Source: Nemorincola caseinilytica (GTDB lineage Bacteria; Bacteroidota; Bacteroidia; Chitinophagales; Chitinophagaceae). Taken from it: 64,000 nucleotides of DNA. The DNA lies in the NCBI RefSeq assembly GCF_039540515.1, contig NZ_BAABFA010000010.1, positions 62,001-126,000 of the forward strand, in the 5' to 3' direction. Positions within the stretch are counted from its first letter, which is position 1, and each line of letters opens with the position of its first letter. Below are positions 1-8,386 of this stretch, in pieces. The position numbers and the translations under genes are program-made. A model generated the notes under the pieces. It saw only the letters and a list, made by a program, of their open reading frames with translations, was not told the DNA's origin and ran no database searches.

Positions 1-1
1 T

Positions 2-943
2 ACACAACCTAAGGCCCTTATACCCATAGCCGGCAAGACCATTCTGGGAGTCATAGTAGACCAGCTCATAGATGCCGGTGTTATGGAATATGTATTTGTG
101 ATAGGCTACCTGGGCGAGAAGATACAGCGCTATATAGAGAAGACATACCCGCAACTGAAATGCACCTTCGTAACGCAGAACGACAGGCGCGGCACAGGTC
201 ATGCCATACTGCTCACAAAAGACGCCGTACAGAACGATGAGGTGATGATAGTACTGGGCGATACCGTATGCGACTACCCTGTGCGTACCACTATAAACAG
301 CCCTGTATCGCAGATAGGCGTGCGCAAGGTCGACGACCCCCGCAGCTTTGGCGTGGCAGAGATAAATGACAAGGACATAGTGACGCGCATGGTAGAGAAG
401 CCCCTGATACCAAAGTCGAACATGGCGATGGTGGGCATCTACTACATAAAGGAAACGGCCGCACTGTATGCCGCGCTGGAGCAGAACCTGTCCATGCCAC
501 CCGACGAGAACGGCGAATACCACCTTACTAATGCACTGCAACTGATGGTAGAGCAGGGCATAAAGCTACAGGCCTTCAGGGTGAACAACTGGTTCGACTG
601 TGGCAAGAAAGAAACACTGCTCTCTACCAATGCCATACTGCTGAAGCAGATGGAGGATGCGCAGGCCGTGGCACCCCAGTACAACTACGATACCACCGTT
701 ATCATTCACCCCGTAAGCATAGCAGAGGGCTGCGAGATACGCCACTGCATCATAGGCCCGAACGTGACCATAGGCGAGCATACCAAGATAGGATCGTCTA
801 TAGTACGCGATACCATAATAGGGTCTTATGCCGAGTTGCAGCAAGTAGTGCTCAATTCATCTATCATAGGCAACGATGCCTATGTGCGCGGCCTCAGCCA
901 AAGCCTGAACATAGGCGACAATACCGAGATAGACCTGGGATAA
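2..943 (+). CDS. Sugar-phosphate nucleotidyltransferase with left-handed beta-helix tail (5' partial)
   Basis: The reading frame is open from base 2, so the true start lies before the window. The first visible residues, TQPKALIPIAGKTIL, are the end of the NTP_transferase signature loop (normally G..TRL.P.T..KAL.P). The remaining N-terminal domain contains GTGHAILLTKDAV and the metal-binding VLGDTVCDY. The C-terminal part, from about residue 210 of the visible protein, has hexapeptide-like repeats (VSIAEGCEIRHCIIGPNVTIG) typical of a left-handed beta-helix. Proteins of this build make NDP-sugars such as dTDP-glucose or GDP-mannose for envelope polysaccharide. Which sugar is used here cannot be told from sequence alone. 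Confidence 0.85.
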   Translation, partial: TQPKALIPIAGKTILGVIVDQLIDAGVMEYVFVIGYLGEKIQRYIEKTYPQLKCTFVTQNDRRGTGHAILLTKDAVQNDEVMIVLGDTVCDYPVRTTINSPVSQIGVRKVDDPRSFGVAEINDKDIVTRMVEKPLIPKSNMAMVGIYYIKETAALYAALEQNLSMPPDENGEYHLTNALQLMVEQGIKLQAFRVNNWFDCGKKETLLSTNAILLKQMEDAQAVAPQYNYDTTVIIHPVSIAEGCEIRHCIIGPNVTIGEHTKIGSSIVRDTIIGSYAELQQVVLNSSIIGNDAYVRGLSQSLNIGDNTEIDLG

Positions 944-991
944 ATGAGTGTGGACTGCGGGGGGAACAGTGCGTACTGTTTCCCGACACTG

Positions 992-1612
992 TTACTCCGC
1001 ACTGTCTTCCCCATTGTCTATCTTCAGTAGCTTAAAGAATTGTTCCTCTTCTATTTCCCTTACGCAGCCGGGAGCAAGGTCGCCCAGTACTATATCATCT
1101 ATCGCTATCCGTATAAGCCGCCTGCACTCATGGTTCACGGCCAGCATCATATTGCGTATCTGGTGTCGCTTGCCCTCATACAGCGATATCCGCAACCACG
1201 AGTGGGGAATTCGTGGGTTCTGTTCCAGTTGGTGAGGCAGCACATCGGGCGGCGCATCCAGCAATTCTACTTCGCACGGCGCGGTCCTATGTTCGCCACG
1301 CCCCCTTACACGAATAGTAACACCCTCCCTCAACTGCTGCACCTTTTCGGGGGTCATTATATTCGTCACCCGTACCAGGTAGGTCCGTTTATGCGGCCTA
1401 TCCCCCTCAAAGAGCAATTTCGTCACCCTTTTATTCGTACTCAGCAGTAGCAACCCCTCCGAAAGGCCATCCAGCCTCCCTATGGCATGCGTACCCTCCG
1501 GAAAGTCGAAGTCCACCTCGCCCAGCAGCCGCACATCCTCCACACACACGAATTGCGACACCATCCCGAACGGTTTATTCAGTACAAAATATCGGTGTTC
1601 ACGCTGTGTCAT
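992..1612 (-). CDS. Pseudouridine synthase, RsuA/RluE family
   Basis: The 206-residue protein begins MTQREHRYFVLNKPFGMVSQ, the usual opening of short RsuA/RluB/E/F-type synthases that lack an N-terminal S4 domain. The catalytic loop is GRLDGLSEGLLLLST, with the conserved Asp after RL, and the family motif KRHQIRNM lies near the C-terminus. It converts a uridine in rRNA to pseudouridine. The RluE type (23S rRNA U2457 in E. coli) fits best because there is no S4 domain, but the target is inferred. A longer start at 1654 adds 14 residues unlike the family, so the ATG at 1612 was chosen. A repeat and tRNA-Ala lie upstream. Confidence 0.85.
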   Translation of the reverse strand: MTQREHRYFVLNKPFGMVSQFVCVEDVRLLGEVDFDFPEGTHAIGRLDGLSEGLLLLSTNKRVTKLLFEGDRPHKRTYLVRVTNIMTPEKVQQLREGVTIRVRGRGEHRTAPCEVELLDAPPDVLPHQLEQNPRIPHSWLRISLYEGKRHQIRNMMLAVNHECRRLIRIAIDDIVLGDLAPGCVREIEEEQFFKLLKIDNGEDSAE

Positions 1613-1651
1613 AACAAGAAAAAAGAGTGCAGAAACCTCATGCACTCCCCC

Positions 1652-1712
1652 CACTCGTCCTCGTCTCTGACGAGGATGCCCCGGCCGGGCGTTTGTAACG
1701 CCCTACCGTGCA
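1652..1712. repeat. Two-hairpin CGTCCTCGT repeat (family C)
   Basis: The first stem is TCGTCCTCGT with ACGAGGA; the second is GGGCGTTTGTAACGCCC. The same two-part design recurs near 34165-34262 and 57413-57475, which marks a dispersed intergenic repeat. Confidence 0.7.
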
Positions 1713-1713
1713 T

Positions 1714-1744
1714 AAAAAATACGCAAGCATCTAGCTTGCGTATT
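1714..1744 (-). terminator. Intrinsic terminator after tRNA-Ala
   Basis: Read leftward, the stem ATACGCAAGC pairs with GCTTGCGTAT around loop TAGAT and is followed by a run of T. It begins a few bases past the tRNA 3' end. Confidence 0.8.
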
Positions 1745-1748
1745 ATCT

Positions 1749-1823
<75 letters not shown>

Positions 1824-1920
1824 TGCTGAGAGGGTGCAAATATAGTAGGTTTGTCCGTATTTCAGAATTTTATTCTCCCCTCACCCAAATTTTTCTGCTC
1901 GTTCCCGCCACACCATCCGC

Positions 1921-1929
1921 TACATTTGC
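1921..1929 (+). promoter_or_regulatory. -7 promoter element TACATTTGC, 3 nt before the helicase start
   Basis: It matches the Bacteroidota -7 consensus TAnnTTTG. Only three bases separate it from the ATG at 1933, so the transcript would start at or next to the start codon (leaderless). Confidence 0.65.
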
Positions 1930-1932
1930 GGC

Positions 1933-3843
1933 ATGGATCATTTCAGGCGCCTGCAAGAGCTCCTGCGCATAGAGCGCGAAGCGGATAAAGAAGCATACCT
2001 CGCCCTTACCCGTTCCTCATCTGCCGCACAGCGCCGCGCCAATGGCATCACATGGTATCCTGTGGCCATACGCGGCACCGAGCTCAGCCGGGCAGAGTAC
2101 ATTACCGTAGAGGTAGAGCGCACCACCCATACCGATGTTGCCCACCAGCTACGCTTCGGAGCCTCGGCCATGCTCTTCTCCAATCATAATGCCGCCGAGT
2201 ATCATATAGAAGGCACCCTCACCTATGTGGGCGGAGACCGCCTTAAGCTGCAGCTCCGTACCGATGAGCTGCCCGAGTGGGCCCACGACGGCAAGCTGGG
2301 TATAGACCTCCTCTTCGACGACAATAGCTACGACCAGATGCAGGCCGCCCTCCGGCAGGCCCTGTCTACCGATGAACGTACGCCCACAGGCAGGCACATC
2401 CGCATCCTCACCGGCCAGATAGCGCCCACATTCAATACCTCTTTACCACCCTATCATCATACCCGCCTCAACCCCAGCCAGCAGGCCGCCGTCAACAACA
2501 TATTGCAGGCACAGGAGCTGGCCATAGTACATGGCCCGCCCGGCACCGGCAAGACCACTACCCTCGTACAGGCCATCAATGCCCTCATAGCACAGGGTGC
2601 GCCTCGCATACTGGTCACAGCCCCCAGCAATACCGCCGTAGACCTTCTCGCCGAAAAACTGTCCGGGGAAGGTCTCAGCGTACTGCGTGTGGGCAGCCCT
2701 GCGCGTGTGTCCGAGCGCCTGCTATCGCTCACCCTCGATAGCAAGATAGCCGCCCACAGCTCTGTAAAAGAGATGAAACGGCTCAAAAAGCAGGCCGCCG
2801 AGTTCAAAGACATGGCCCACAAGTACAAGCGCAGCTTTGGTCGTGCCGAACGAGAGCAGCGCAAGGCCCTGTTCGACGAGGCCCACAAGATCATGAAAGA
2901 TGTAGGCCGTATGGAGCAGTACATCATAGATGATATTATAGCGCGTACGCAAATAGTAGCTGCCACCCTGGTAGGCGCCAACCACTATACCGTGCGCGAT
3001 CTCCATTACCCCATAGTGGTCATAGACGAGGCGGGGCAGGCTATAGAGCCCGCCTGCTGGATACCTATACTCAAAGGAGATAAGGTCATACTCGCCGGCG
3101 ACCACTGCCAGTTGCCACCCACCATTAAGTCCGATGAGGCCGCACGCGCTGGCCTCGCCCACACCCTCTTCGAGCGGTGTATAGCCCTCTACCCACAGGC
3201 CGTCACCCTGCTGCAAGAGCAGTACCGCATGCACCTGCACATCATGGGCTATTCCGCCCGCGTGTTCTACGAAGACAGGCTAAAGGCACACACCTCCGTG
3301 GCCCATCATTTGCTTGCCCCCGGCGAGGCGCCCCTCACCTTTATCGATACCGCCGGTTGCGGCCATGACGAGCAGGCCGATGATACCTCCATATCCAACC
3401 CCGAGGAGGCCGCACTCCTGTTCAAACACCTCACCCGCATGCTTACCGGCATAGCGCCGCACTATACAGGCACCACTATGCCATCGGTAGCCGTCATATC
3501 TCCCTACAAGGCCCAGCTATATGTGCTCGAAGAGCAACTGCAACATGCTACAGAGTTGCAGCCATACATCCGCTCTATCTCCGTCAATACCATAGACAGC
3601 TTCCAGGGGCAGGAGCGCGATATCGTCTACATCAGCATGACGCGCAGCAATACCGATGCCAACATCGGCTTCCTTTCCGACATCAGGCGTATGAATGTAG
3701 CCCTTACCCGCGCCCGCAAAAAGCTGGTCATCATCGGCGATAGCGCTACCCTGGCCGCTCACCCCTTCTATGCAGGCCTCATAGCATATACCGAAGCTGT
3801 AGGGGCATATAAGAGCGCCTGGGAAGAGAATTGGAGCGACTGA
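1933..3843 (+). CDS. UPF1/IGHMBP2-like superfamily 1 helicase
   Basis: This 636-residue protein has a complete SF1 motor of the AAA_11/AAA_12 type. Walker A GPPGTGKTTTL lies near residue 200, motif II VIDEAGQAIEP near 364, motif III GDHCQLPP soon after, then QYRMH, SFQGQERDIVYI near 556 and ALTRARKKL near 589. The N-terminal 170 residues resemble the beta-barrel/stalk region of SMUBP-2 proteins. It should unwind DNA or RNA with ATP in the cytoplasm; the substrate is unknown. Bacteroidota commonly carry one such gene. The ATG at 1933 was chosen because the protein aligns from there and a -7 element sits directly before it. Confidence 0.88.
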   Translation: MDHFRRLQELLRIEREADKEAYLALTRSSSAAQRRANGITWYPVAIRGTELSRAEYITVEVERTTHTDVAHQLRFGASAMLFSNHNAAEYHIEGTLTYVGGDRLKLQLRTDELPEWAHDGKLGIDLLFDDNSYDQMQAALRQALSTDERTPTGRHIRILTGQIAPTFNTSLPPYHHTRLNPSQQAAVNNILQAQELAIVHGPPGTGKTTTLVQAINALIAQGAPRILVTAPSNTAVDLLAEKLSGEGLSVLRVGSPARVSERLLSLTLDSKIAAHSSVKEMKRLKKQAAEFKDMAHKYKRSFGRAEREQRKALFDEAHKIMKDVGRMEQYIIDDIIARTQIVAATLVGANHYTVRDLHYPIVVIDEAGQAIEPACWIPILKGDKVILAGDHCQLPPTIKSDEAARAGLAHTLFERCIALYPQAVTLLQEQYRMHLHIMGYSARVFYEDRLKAHTSVAHHLLAPGEAPLTFIDTAGCGHDEQADDTSISNPEEAALLFKHLTRMLTGIAPHYTGTTMPSVAVISPYKAQLYVLEEQLQHATELQPYIRSISVNTIDSFQGQERDIVYISMTRSNTDANIGFLSDIRRMNVALTRARKKLVIIGDSATLAAHPFYAGLIAYTEAVGAYKSAWEENWSD

Positions 3844-3872
3844 TGTCCTGTGAAAGAAAAGTGATCAGATCT

Positions 3873-3907
3873 CATCTCCTCCCCGTATGGGGAGGCTGGG
3901 AGGGGCT
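3873..3907. repeat. GGGGAGG palindromic intergenic repeat (family A)
   Basis: CTCCTCCCCGTATGGGGAGG followed by CTGGGAGGGGCT. This is one of about ten related copies in gaps of the window (see the family A finding). Confidence 0.75.
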
Positions 3908-4028
3908 GAATACAGCTCGACATTGTTTTTAACAATATCGATAACGAGTCATTCATAACATAGGTTTTTGACGCATTCACCCCTGCAGATCGTCCTTTTC
4001 AAGGCCCATTTCCCAATGAGTACAGGTC

Positions 4029-4036
4029 TACCTTTG
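4029..4036 (+). promoter_or_regulatory. -7 promoter element TACCTTTG
   Basis: TAnnTTTG match 22 bases before the ATG of the DoxX-like gene, giving a short leader. Confidence 0.55.
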
Positions 4037-4058
4037 TATCAACAAAAAAGACCGCAAC

Positions 4059-4430
4059 ATGAAAAAGTACAAGATCATCTTCTGGGTATCCACTACACTC
4101 ATTTTCCTGTTCGAGGGGGTAATGCCCGCCCTTACCTCGCAGACCGAGATGGCAAAGGAAGGTACGCGCCACCTGGGCTATCCGCAGTATTTTGCCAATG
4201 CACTGGTAGTAGCAAAGATACTGGGCGCCATAGCCCTCATGATCCCCGGCCTCAACAAGCGTGTGAAGGAGTGGGTCTATGCCGGTTTCACATTCGAGTT
4301 CATATTCGCCTCCATCAGCAACTGGGCCGTAGATGGCTTTGGTTTCAATGCCATTATGCCGTTCATTATACTGGGTATACTGGCGCTATCCTATTTCAGC
4401 TACCACAAACTCCACAAAGACGTATCTTAG
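4059..4430 (+). CDS. DoxX-like membrane protein
   Basis: The 123-residue protein has four predicted membrane segments starting at IIFWVSTTLIFLF, IMPFIILGILALSYF and similar stretches. The pattern GYPQYFANALVVAKILGAIAL is typical of the DoxX-like family found in many Bacteroidota. It lies in the inner membrane. Family members are variously linked to quinone or redox processes, but no function can be assigned from this sequence. The next gene, an SRPBCC protein, starts 22 bases downstream and is probably cotranscribed. Confidence 0.8.
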   Translation: MKKYKIIFWVSTTLIFLFEGVMPALTSQTEMAKEGTRHLGYPQYFANALVVAKILGAIALMIPGLNKRVKEWVYAGFTFEFIFASISNWAVDGFGFNAIMPFIILGILALSYFSYHKLHKDVS

Positions 4431-4452
4431 AGGTAAGATATCTACCTACACC

Positions 4453-4992
4453 ATGAGTATCATCACCATTATCCTGCTCGTTATAGCTGCCATACTGGCG
4501 CTAGTGCTTATACTGGGCGTCGTTTCGCCAAAGAGCTACCGGCTTAGCCGCAGTGTGCTCATCGATACCTCCGAGGCACATGTGTTCATATACCTGAAGC
4601 ATCTGCGCAATCACGACAGCTTCAATGTATGGGCCATGAAAGACCCTAACATGAAGCGCACCTACCGCGGTATAGACGGCACAGTGGGCTTCGTATATGC
4701 ATGGGATGGCAACAAACAGGCCGGGGCCGGCGAGCAGGAGATAAAGGCGCTGGAAGAAGGGAAAAGAATAGATATAGAGGTGCGTTTCATACGCCCCTTC
4801 GCCGCGGTGGCGCAAACACCGCTCACTCTCGAGGCCGTCTCACCTACGCAAACAAAGGTCACATGGCACATGGCCAGCAGCATGAAGTACCCCATGAACA
4901 TGATGCTTCTCTTCATGAACATGGACAAGCTGCTCGGCGCCGATATGGAAATAAGCCTCGGCAAGCTGAAGGATATACTGGAGGCCCGGTAA
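4453..4992 (+). CDS. Membrane-anchored SRPBCC (START-like) protein
   Basis: The 179-residue protein opens with one hydrophobic helix (residues 2-24, IITIILLVIAAILALVLILG). A START/Bet v1-like domain of the polyketide-cyclase type follows, with its typical opening SVLIDTSEAHVFIYLKHLRNHDSFNVW and closing segment MDKLLGADMEISLGKLKDIL. Such domains bind hydrophobic ligands; the ligand is unknown. The ATG at 4453 was chosen over an upstream start at 4333, which would run through the end of the DoxX-like gene in another frame. Confidence 0.8.
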   Translation: MSIITIILLVIAAILALVLILGVVSPKSYRLSRSVLIDTSEAHVFIYLKHLRNHDSFNVWAMKDPNMKRTYRGIDGTVGFVYAWDGNKQAGAGEQEIKALEEGKRIDIEVRFIRPFAAVAQTPLTLEAVSPTQTKVTWHMASSMKYPMNMMLLFMNMDKLLGADMEISLGKLKDILEAR

Positions 4993-5090
4993 TGCTTACA
5001 TATCGCAAAGGTCATACTATCATATAGCAGCCCATGCAACCATTCCCGCTGCCCGGCATTTCTTTAGCCCGCGTTTCGGGTATTTTCACC

Positions 5091-5099
5091 TAATTTTGC
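5091..5099 (+). promoter_or_regulatory. -7 promoter element TAATTTTGC ahead of queD
   Basis: TAnnTTTGC match about 92 bases before the queD start. The implied leader (about 5104-5191) contains a 9-bp hairpin, ATATCTTAT/ATAAGATAT, at 5110-5131. I could not fit it to a known preQ1 riboswitch fold. Confidence 0.5.
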
Positions 5100-5191
5100 A
5101 GCGTAAAAAATATCTTATATACATAAGATATACCGAAAGCTTTGCCACAAGCGGCTTCCGGCCATTTTATCTCATTTTCTAATAATATAGT

Positions 5192-5608
5192 ATGGTCTAT
5201 CTCACGCGTATAGAGCATTTCAACGCCGCCCACAGGCTGCACAACCCCGGCTGGAGCGATGCAGAGAACAAAGATGTATTCGGCAAATGCGCCAACGAGA
5301 ACTGGCATGGCCACAACTACGAGCTGCATGTCACCATCAAGGGCGAGCCACATCCGCAAACGGGGTTCATCTACAATGCCAAGACCCTTGGCGACCTCAT
5401 AAAGGAAGTGATAGTAGAGCGGGTCGATCACCGAAACCTCAACCTCGATGTCGACTTCATGAAGGGCAAATTCACCTCTGCCGAGAACTTCGCCATCGGC
5501 ATATGGAACGAACTGAGGCCCCACATCGAGACCGGCAAGGACAATGTAAAGCTCCACTGCATCAAGCTCGTAGAGACCCGCAGCATATACGTCGAGTACT
5601 TCGGCTAA
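5192..5608 (+). CDS. queD: 6-carboxytetrahydropterin synthase QueD (PTPS family)
   Basis: The 138-residue protein has the zinc-binding His set of the family (FNAAHRLHN near residue 9 and WHGHNYEL near 41), the catalytic Cys in FGKCANENW, and the late Glu in LVETRSIYVEY. It converts 7,8-dihydroneopterin triphosphate to 6-carboxytetrahydropterin, the second step of queuosine synthesis. folE, which makes its substrate from GTP, follows 50 bases downstream. queE, the next enzyme, lies at 11.9-12.5 kb. The spacer between queD and folE is a T-rich tract. Confidence 0.92.
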   Translation: MVYLTRIEHFNAAHRLHNPGWSDAENKDVFGKCANENWHGHNYELHVTIKGEPHPQTGFIYNAKTLGDLIKEVIVERVDHRNLNLDVDFMKGKFTSAENFAIGIWNELRPHIETGKDNVKLHCIKLVETRSIYVEYFG

Positions 5609-5658
5609 TGCGGCCTCACCACCCTTTTTGCTTTTTACTTTTTTACTTTTTCTTTAAG

Positions 5659-6255
5659 ATGGCTTACCACAAACACGAGACCTACGATGCTGCGGCCACC
5701 GATGCCCTCAAGACCGCATATACATCCATCATATCGGCCGTGGGCGAAGACCCCGCACGCGAGGGCCTGCTGAAGACCCCCGAGCGTATGGCAAAGGCCA
5801 TGCAGTTCATCACCCAGGGCTATGGCATGAACGCCGCCGACATACTGAACTCTGCCAAGTTCCACGAAGATTACAATGAGATGGTCCTCGTCAAGAACAT
5901 AGAGCTGTACTCCCTTTGCGAGCATCATCTGCTCCCCTTCTTCGGCAAGGCCCACATAGCATATATACCCAATGGTGTCATCACCGGCCTCAGCAAGCTG
6001 GCCCATGTGGTAGAGGCCTTCAGCCGCCGCCTGCAGGTGCAGGAGCGCCTCACCCACCAGATACTCGATGTGATACAGGACACCCTCAACCCACTGGGCG
6101 TAGGCGTAGTCATAGAGGCGCAGCACCTGTGCATGATGATGCGCGGCGTACAGAAGCAGAACAGCGTCACTACCACATCGGCATTCAGCGGCCAGTTCAT
6201 GAAGAACGAGACCCGCTCAGAATTTTTACGACTTATCTCCTCAAATTTGTCTTAA
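5659..6255 (+). CDS. folE: GTP cyclohydrolase I
   Basis: This 198-residue protein carries the GTP cyclohydrolase I signature: LCEHHLLPFFGKAHIAYIPN with zinc ligands Cys and His, GLSKLAHVVEAFSRRLQVQERLT, and the third zinc ligand in AQHLCMMMRG. It opens GTP to dihydroneopterin triphosphate, the shared precursor for folate and for the queuosine pathway. Its position after queD suggests one transcript. The same frame is open back to 5287, but that part overlaps queD and is unlike FolE, so the ATG at 5659 was taken. Confidence 0.93.
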   Translation: MAYHKHETYDAAATDALKTAYTSIISAVGEDPAREGLLKTPERMAKAMQFITQGYGMNAADILNSAKFHEDYNEMVLVKNIELYSLCEHHLLPFFGKAHIAYIPNGVITGLSKLAHVVEAFSRRLQVQERLTHQILDVIQDTLNPLGVGVVIEAQHLCMMMRGVQKQNSVTTTSAFSGQFMKNETRSEFLRLISSNLS

Positions 6256-6268
6256 AACAAAATTCCCC

Positions 6269-6277
6269 TATCTTTGC
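6269..6277 (+). promoter_or_regulatory. -7 promoter element TATCTTTGC for tRNA-Pro
   Basis: TAnnTTTGC match 38 bases before the mature tRNA-Pro, in the gap after folE. Confidence 0.6.
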
Positions 6278-6315
6278 CGCCCGCAACACCCCTCAACAGG
6301 GCATAGCGAGAGGCT

Positions 6316-6389
6316 CGGGAAGTGGCGCAGTCCGGTAGCGTACTAGTATGGGGTGCTAGGGGTCGCAAGTTCGAATCTTGTCTTCCCGA
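6316..6389 (+). tRNA. tRNA-Pro(GGG)
   Basis: A 74-base cloverleaf: acceptor CGGGAAG/CTTCCCG, anticodon stem CTAGT/GCTAG with loop ATGGGGT (anticodon GGG), and T-arm GCAAG TTCGAAT CTTGT. The discriminator is A, with no encoded CCA. Confidence 0.95.
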
Positions 6390-6400
6390 CGTAAAAAAGA

Positions 6401-6428
6401 AAAACGAAGGTGAAAGCCTTCGTTTTTT
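6401..6428 (+). terminator. Intrinsic terminator, probably bidirectional
   Basis: AACGAAGG and CCTTCGTT pair around TGAAAG, followed by T6. A-rich sequence on the other side lets it also end the leftward phnA-like gene. Confidence 0.8.
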
Positions 6429-6437
6429 GTTTTTCCC

Positions 6438-6776
6438 CTACACCTTCTTCACAAATTCCGACTTCAGCGCCATCGCGCCAAAGCCATCTATCTTGCAGTC
6501 TATATTGTGGTCGCTGTCTACCAGGCGTATGTTCCGCACCTTGGTGCCTGCCTTTATGCTTTGGGCCGTGCCCTTTACCGGCAGGTTCTTTATGGTCACC
6601 ACGCTATCGCCGTTCTGCAGTATGTTGCCATTGCTGTCCTTTACCACAAAGCCCTCCTCGGCCGCAGGGGTTTCATCAGGGTTCCACTCATGGCCGCATT
6701 CGGGGCACACCAGCAGGGCATCCATCTCATAGGTATAGGTGCATTTGCATACGGGGCATGGTGCTGGTTCGGCCAT
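6438..6776 (-). CDS. PhnA/YjdM-type zinc-ribbon protein
   Basis: The 112-residue protein begins with a zinc ribbon (CPxC at residues 7-10 and CPEC at 24-27). The PhnA domain follows: VVKDSNGNILQNGDSVVTIK, then IKAGTKVRNIRLV and IDCKIDGFGAMALKSEFVKK. The family is named for phosphonate utilisation but lies far from phn operons in most genomes, and its true role is unclear. No phn genes are nearby here. Length and domain order are normal. Confidence 0.88.
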   Translation of the reverse strand: MAEPAPCPVCKCTYTYEMDALLVCPECGHEWNPDETPAAEEGFVVKDSNGNILQNGDSVVTIKNLPVKGTAQSIKAGTKVRNIRLVDSDHNIDCKIDGFGAMALKSEFVKKV

Positions 6777-6892
6777 TGTTCGTTTCTTATTTAGTGGGCC
6801 GCAAAAATACGAACTATTAACGGCCTCTCATATGACCACGAGCAGCCCCGGGAAGATCTGTGTTATCATAGCAGTGGTCTCTCAGGTACATG

Positions 6893-7396
6893 TTACTTCG
6901 GCCATTCATATTCGCGCTCTACTTTTTTCCTCACCTTGTCTACCAGTGTCAGCGTTGCCGGGCAGTGCATTATGTTGGCGGCATAGGTATCGCCATACAC
7001 GTCGAAGGGCACCAGGTTATGATGCGGGAACTGCGCACAGTCCACAGGCCGCACCTCGTATATCGAGCATTTATTGTCTACCAGGAACTGGCAAGGCTGT
7101 TGCTTGTTCATCCAGTCTCCTGTCTCATCCTTGTACAGCCATTTGTCCCTGAAGGCCTTGGGCGTCATTCCCACATGCGCAGCTATGCGCATCACATCCT
7201 CCTTGCTGAAGGTGGGCGACATCGTCTTGCAGCAGTTGGCACATGTGGTACAGTCCGTCTCGCGCCACATAGCGGCATCGGCATCGGCCACTATCTCCTG
7301 CATATCATCGGGTACCAGCTCCTCCAGTTGCTTCAGAAACCGGGTCAGCTTCTCCTGTTTCCGTGCCGCGGCGATCTTGAATTTTTTCAGGTCCAT
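6893..7396 (-). CDS. YkgJ-family cysteine-cluster protein
   Basis: The 167-residue protein has the UPF0153/YkgJ cysteine set: CTTCANCC near residue 49, then CQFLVDNKCSIYEVRPVDC near 102, and a last Cys in MHCPATL. The cluster is thought to bind zinc or iron-sulfur; the activity is unknown. It begins 33 bases after the CPBP protease gene and looks like the last gene of a three-gene leftward operon (ATPase, protease, this protein). Confidence 0.85.
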   Translation of the reverse strand: MDLKKFKIAAARKQEKLTRFLKQLEELVPDDMQEIVADADAAMWRETDCTTCANCCKTMSPTFSKEDVMRIAAHVGMTPKAFRDKWLYKDETGDWMNKQQPCQFLVDNKCSIYEVRPVDCAQFPHHNLVPFDVYGDTYAANIMHCPATLTLVDKVRKKVEREYEWPK

Positions 7397-7429
7397 ATCG
7401 TTTGTAAATATAGGCTCTTTGTCCCGCTG

Positions 7430-8386
7430 TCAGAGTTGCCTGTTCTCACGTTCCTGCTTCAGCTCTGCCAGTTCCCTGGGGGTAAAGTCGTCCGTCCAGT
7501 TGGCAGGTAGCGGGGTACGGTTCTTCAGCAACAGCCACAGCGATGCTGCGAATACCACCGCGCCCGCAGCCGCATATCCATACGGTACGCTATCCGTCTT
7601 CATGGTGGCCTCTATGGCCTTGTTATTGTTGGCCAGATAAGAGAGGAACACCTGCCCGCCGTTGAACAGCGTATGTGCCAGTATACTGCACCACAGCGAT
7701 CCTGTCAGTTGGTATATCACTGCCAGCAGCACCCCTGCCAGGAATATGGACAGGAACCCGTACACATTAGAGTGCGCATACGCAAATACCACCGCGCTGA
7801 AGAGCACCGGCGCTACCATACTACGGCTGCGCTTCTTGGCAAAACGCATCAGCACCCCGCGAAAGAACAGTTCTTCCCCCACGCCCGGCACTACCGCCAT
7901 TATGATGAAAGTAGCTATGAAGCTGCCCACGGTAGGCATGTTCATCATTCCCTGCACCATATTGTCCAGTTGTGCCTGCTCTGTCTTTAGCTTGGCGCCA
8001 AAGTCTATCAGCTCCATGCCGCTCTTTATCAGCATGAAGATGGGCATGGCCCCGGCCATCAGCGTCACCGACAGCAGTAGTTGTATGCTCTTTCCCGGCC
8101 TGCGCAGCCCCAGGTATCGTGCGGGCGTTGGGTGGCACAGGTAAGCATAGGTAAATGCCGGCAGCATGAAGATGAACATGTTCTGCACGCCCTGCACCAC
8201 GCGCGCTGCCTGTACCAGGCCATAGGGCGTAGCAGTGGTTATGTCCGATATGGCAGTTATATCATACCCGGTAATCTTTGTGAACGTGCTCAGTACTATT
8301 ACCGATATGCAGGACAGGAAGGTGAATGTCATCAGCAGGAACAGCAGCAGCTGCATGCCCCATGGGTAATTGCGGAAATATTTCAT
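7430..8386 (-). CDS. CPBP-family intramembrane metalloprotease
   Basis: This 318-residue membrane protein has several hydrophobic helices and the three CPBP (Abi/CAAX) motifs: GEELFFRG (Glu171, Glu172, Arg176), AYAHSNVYGF, and ILAHTLFNG. These residues form the metal site of Rce1-like glutamate proteases in the membrane. Its start overlaps the stop of the upstream ABC ATPase by four bases (ATGA type), so the two are translationally coupled. The substrate is unknown. Coupling to a LolD-like ATPase suggests an envelope role, which is inference. Confidence 0.87.
   Translation of the reverse strand: MKYFRNYPWGMQLLLFLLMTFTFLSCISVIVLSTFTKITGYDITAISDITTATPYGLVQAARVVQGVQNMFIFMLPAFTYAYLCHPTPARYLGLRRPGKSIQLLLSVTLMAGAMPIFMLIKSGMELIDFGAKLKTEQAQLDNMVQGMMNMPTVGSFIATFIIMAVVPGVGEELFFRGVLMRFAKKRSRSMVAPVLFSAVVFAYAHSNVYGFLSIFLAGVLLAVIYQLTGSLWCSILAHTLFNGGQVFLSYLANNNKAIEATMKTDSVPYGYAAAGAVVFAASLWLLLKNRTPLPANWTDDFTPRELAELKQERENRQL

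Noticed and set aside
5287..5658. Longer FolE start overlapping queD
   Set aside because: The extra residues overlap QueD coding sequence in another frame and do not resemble FolE proteins.
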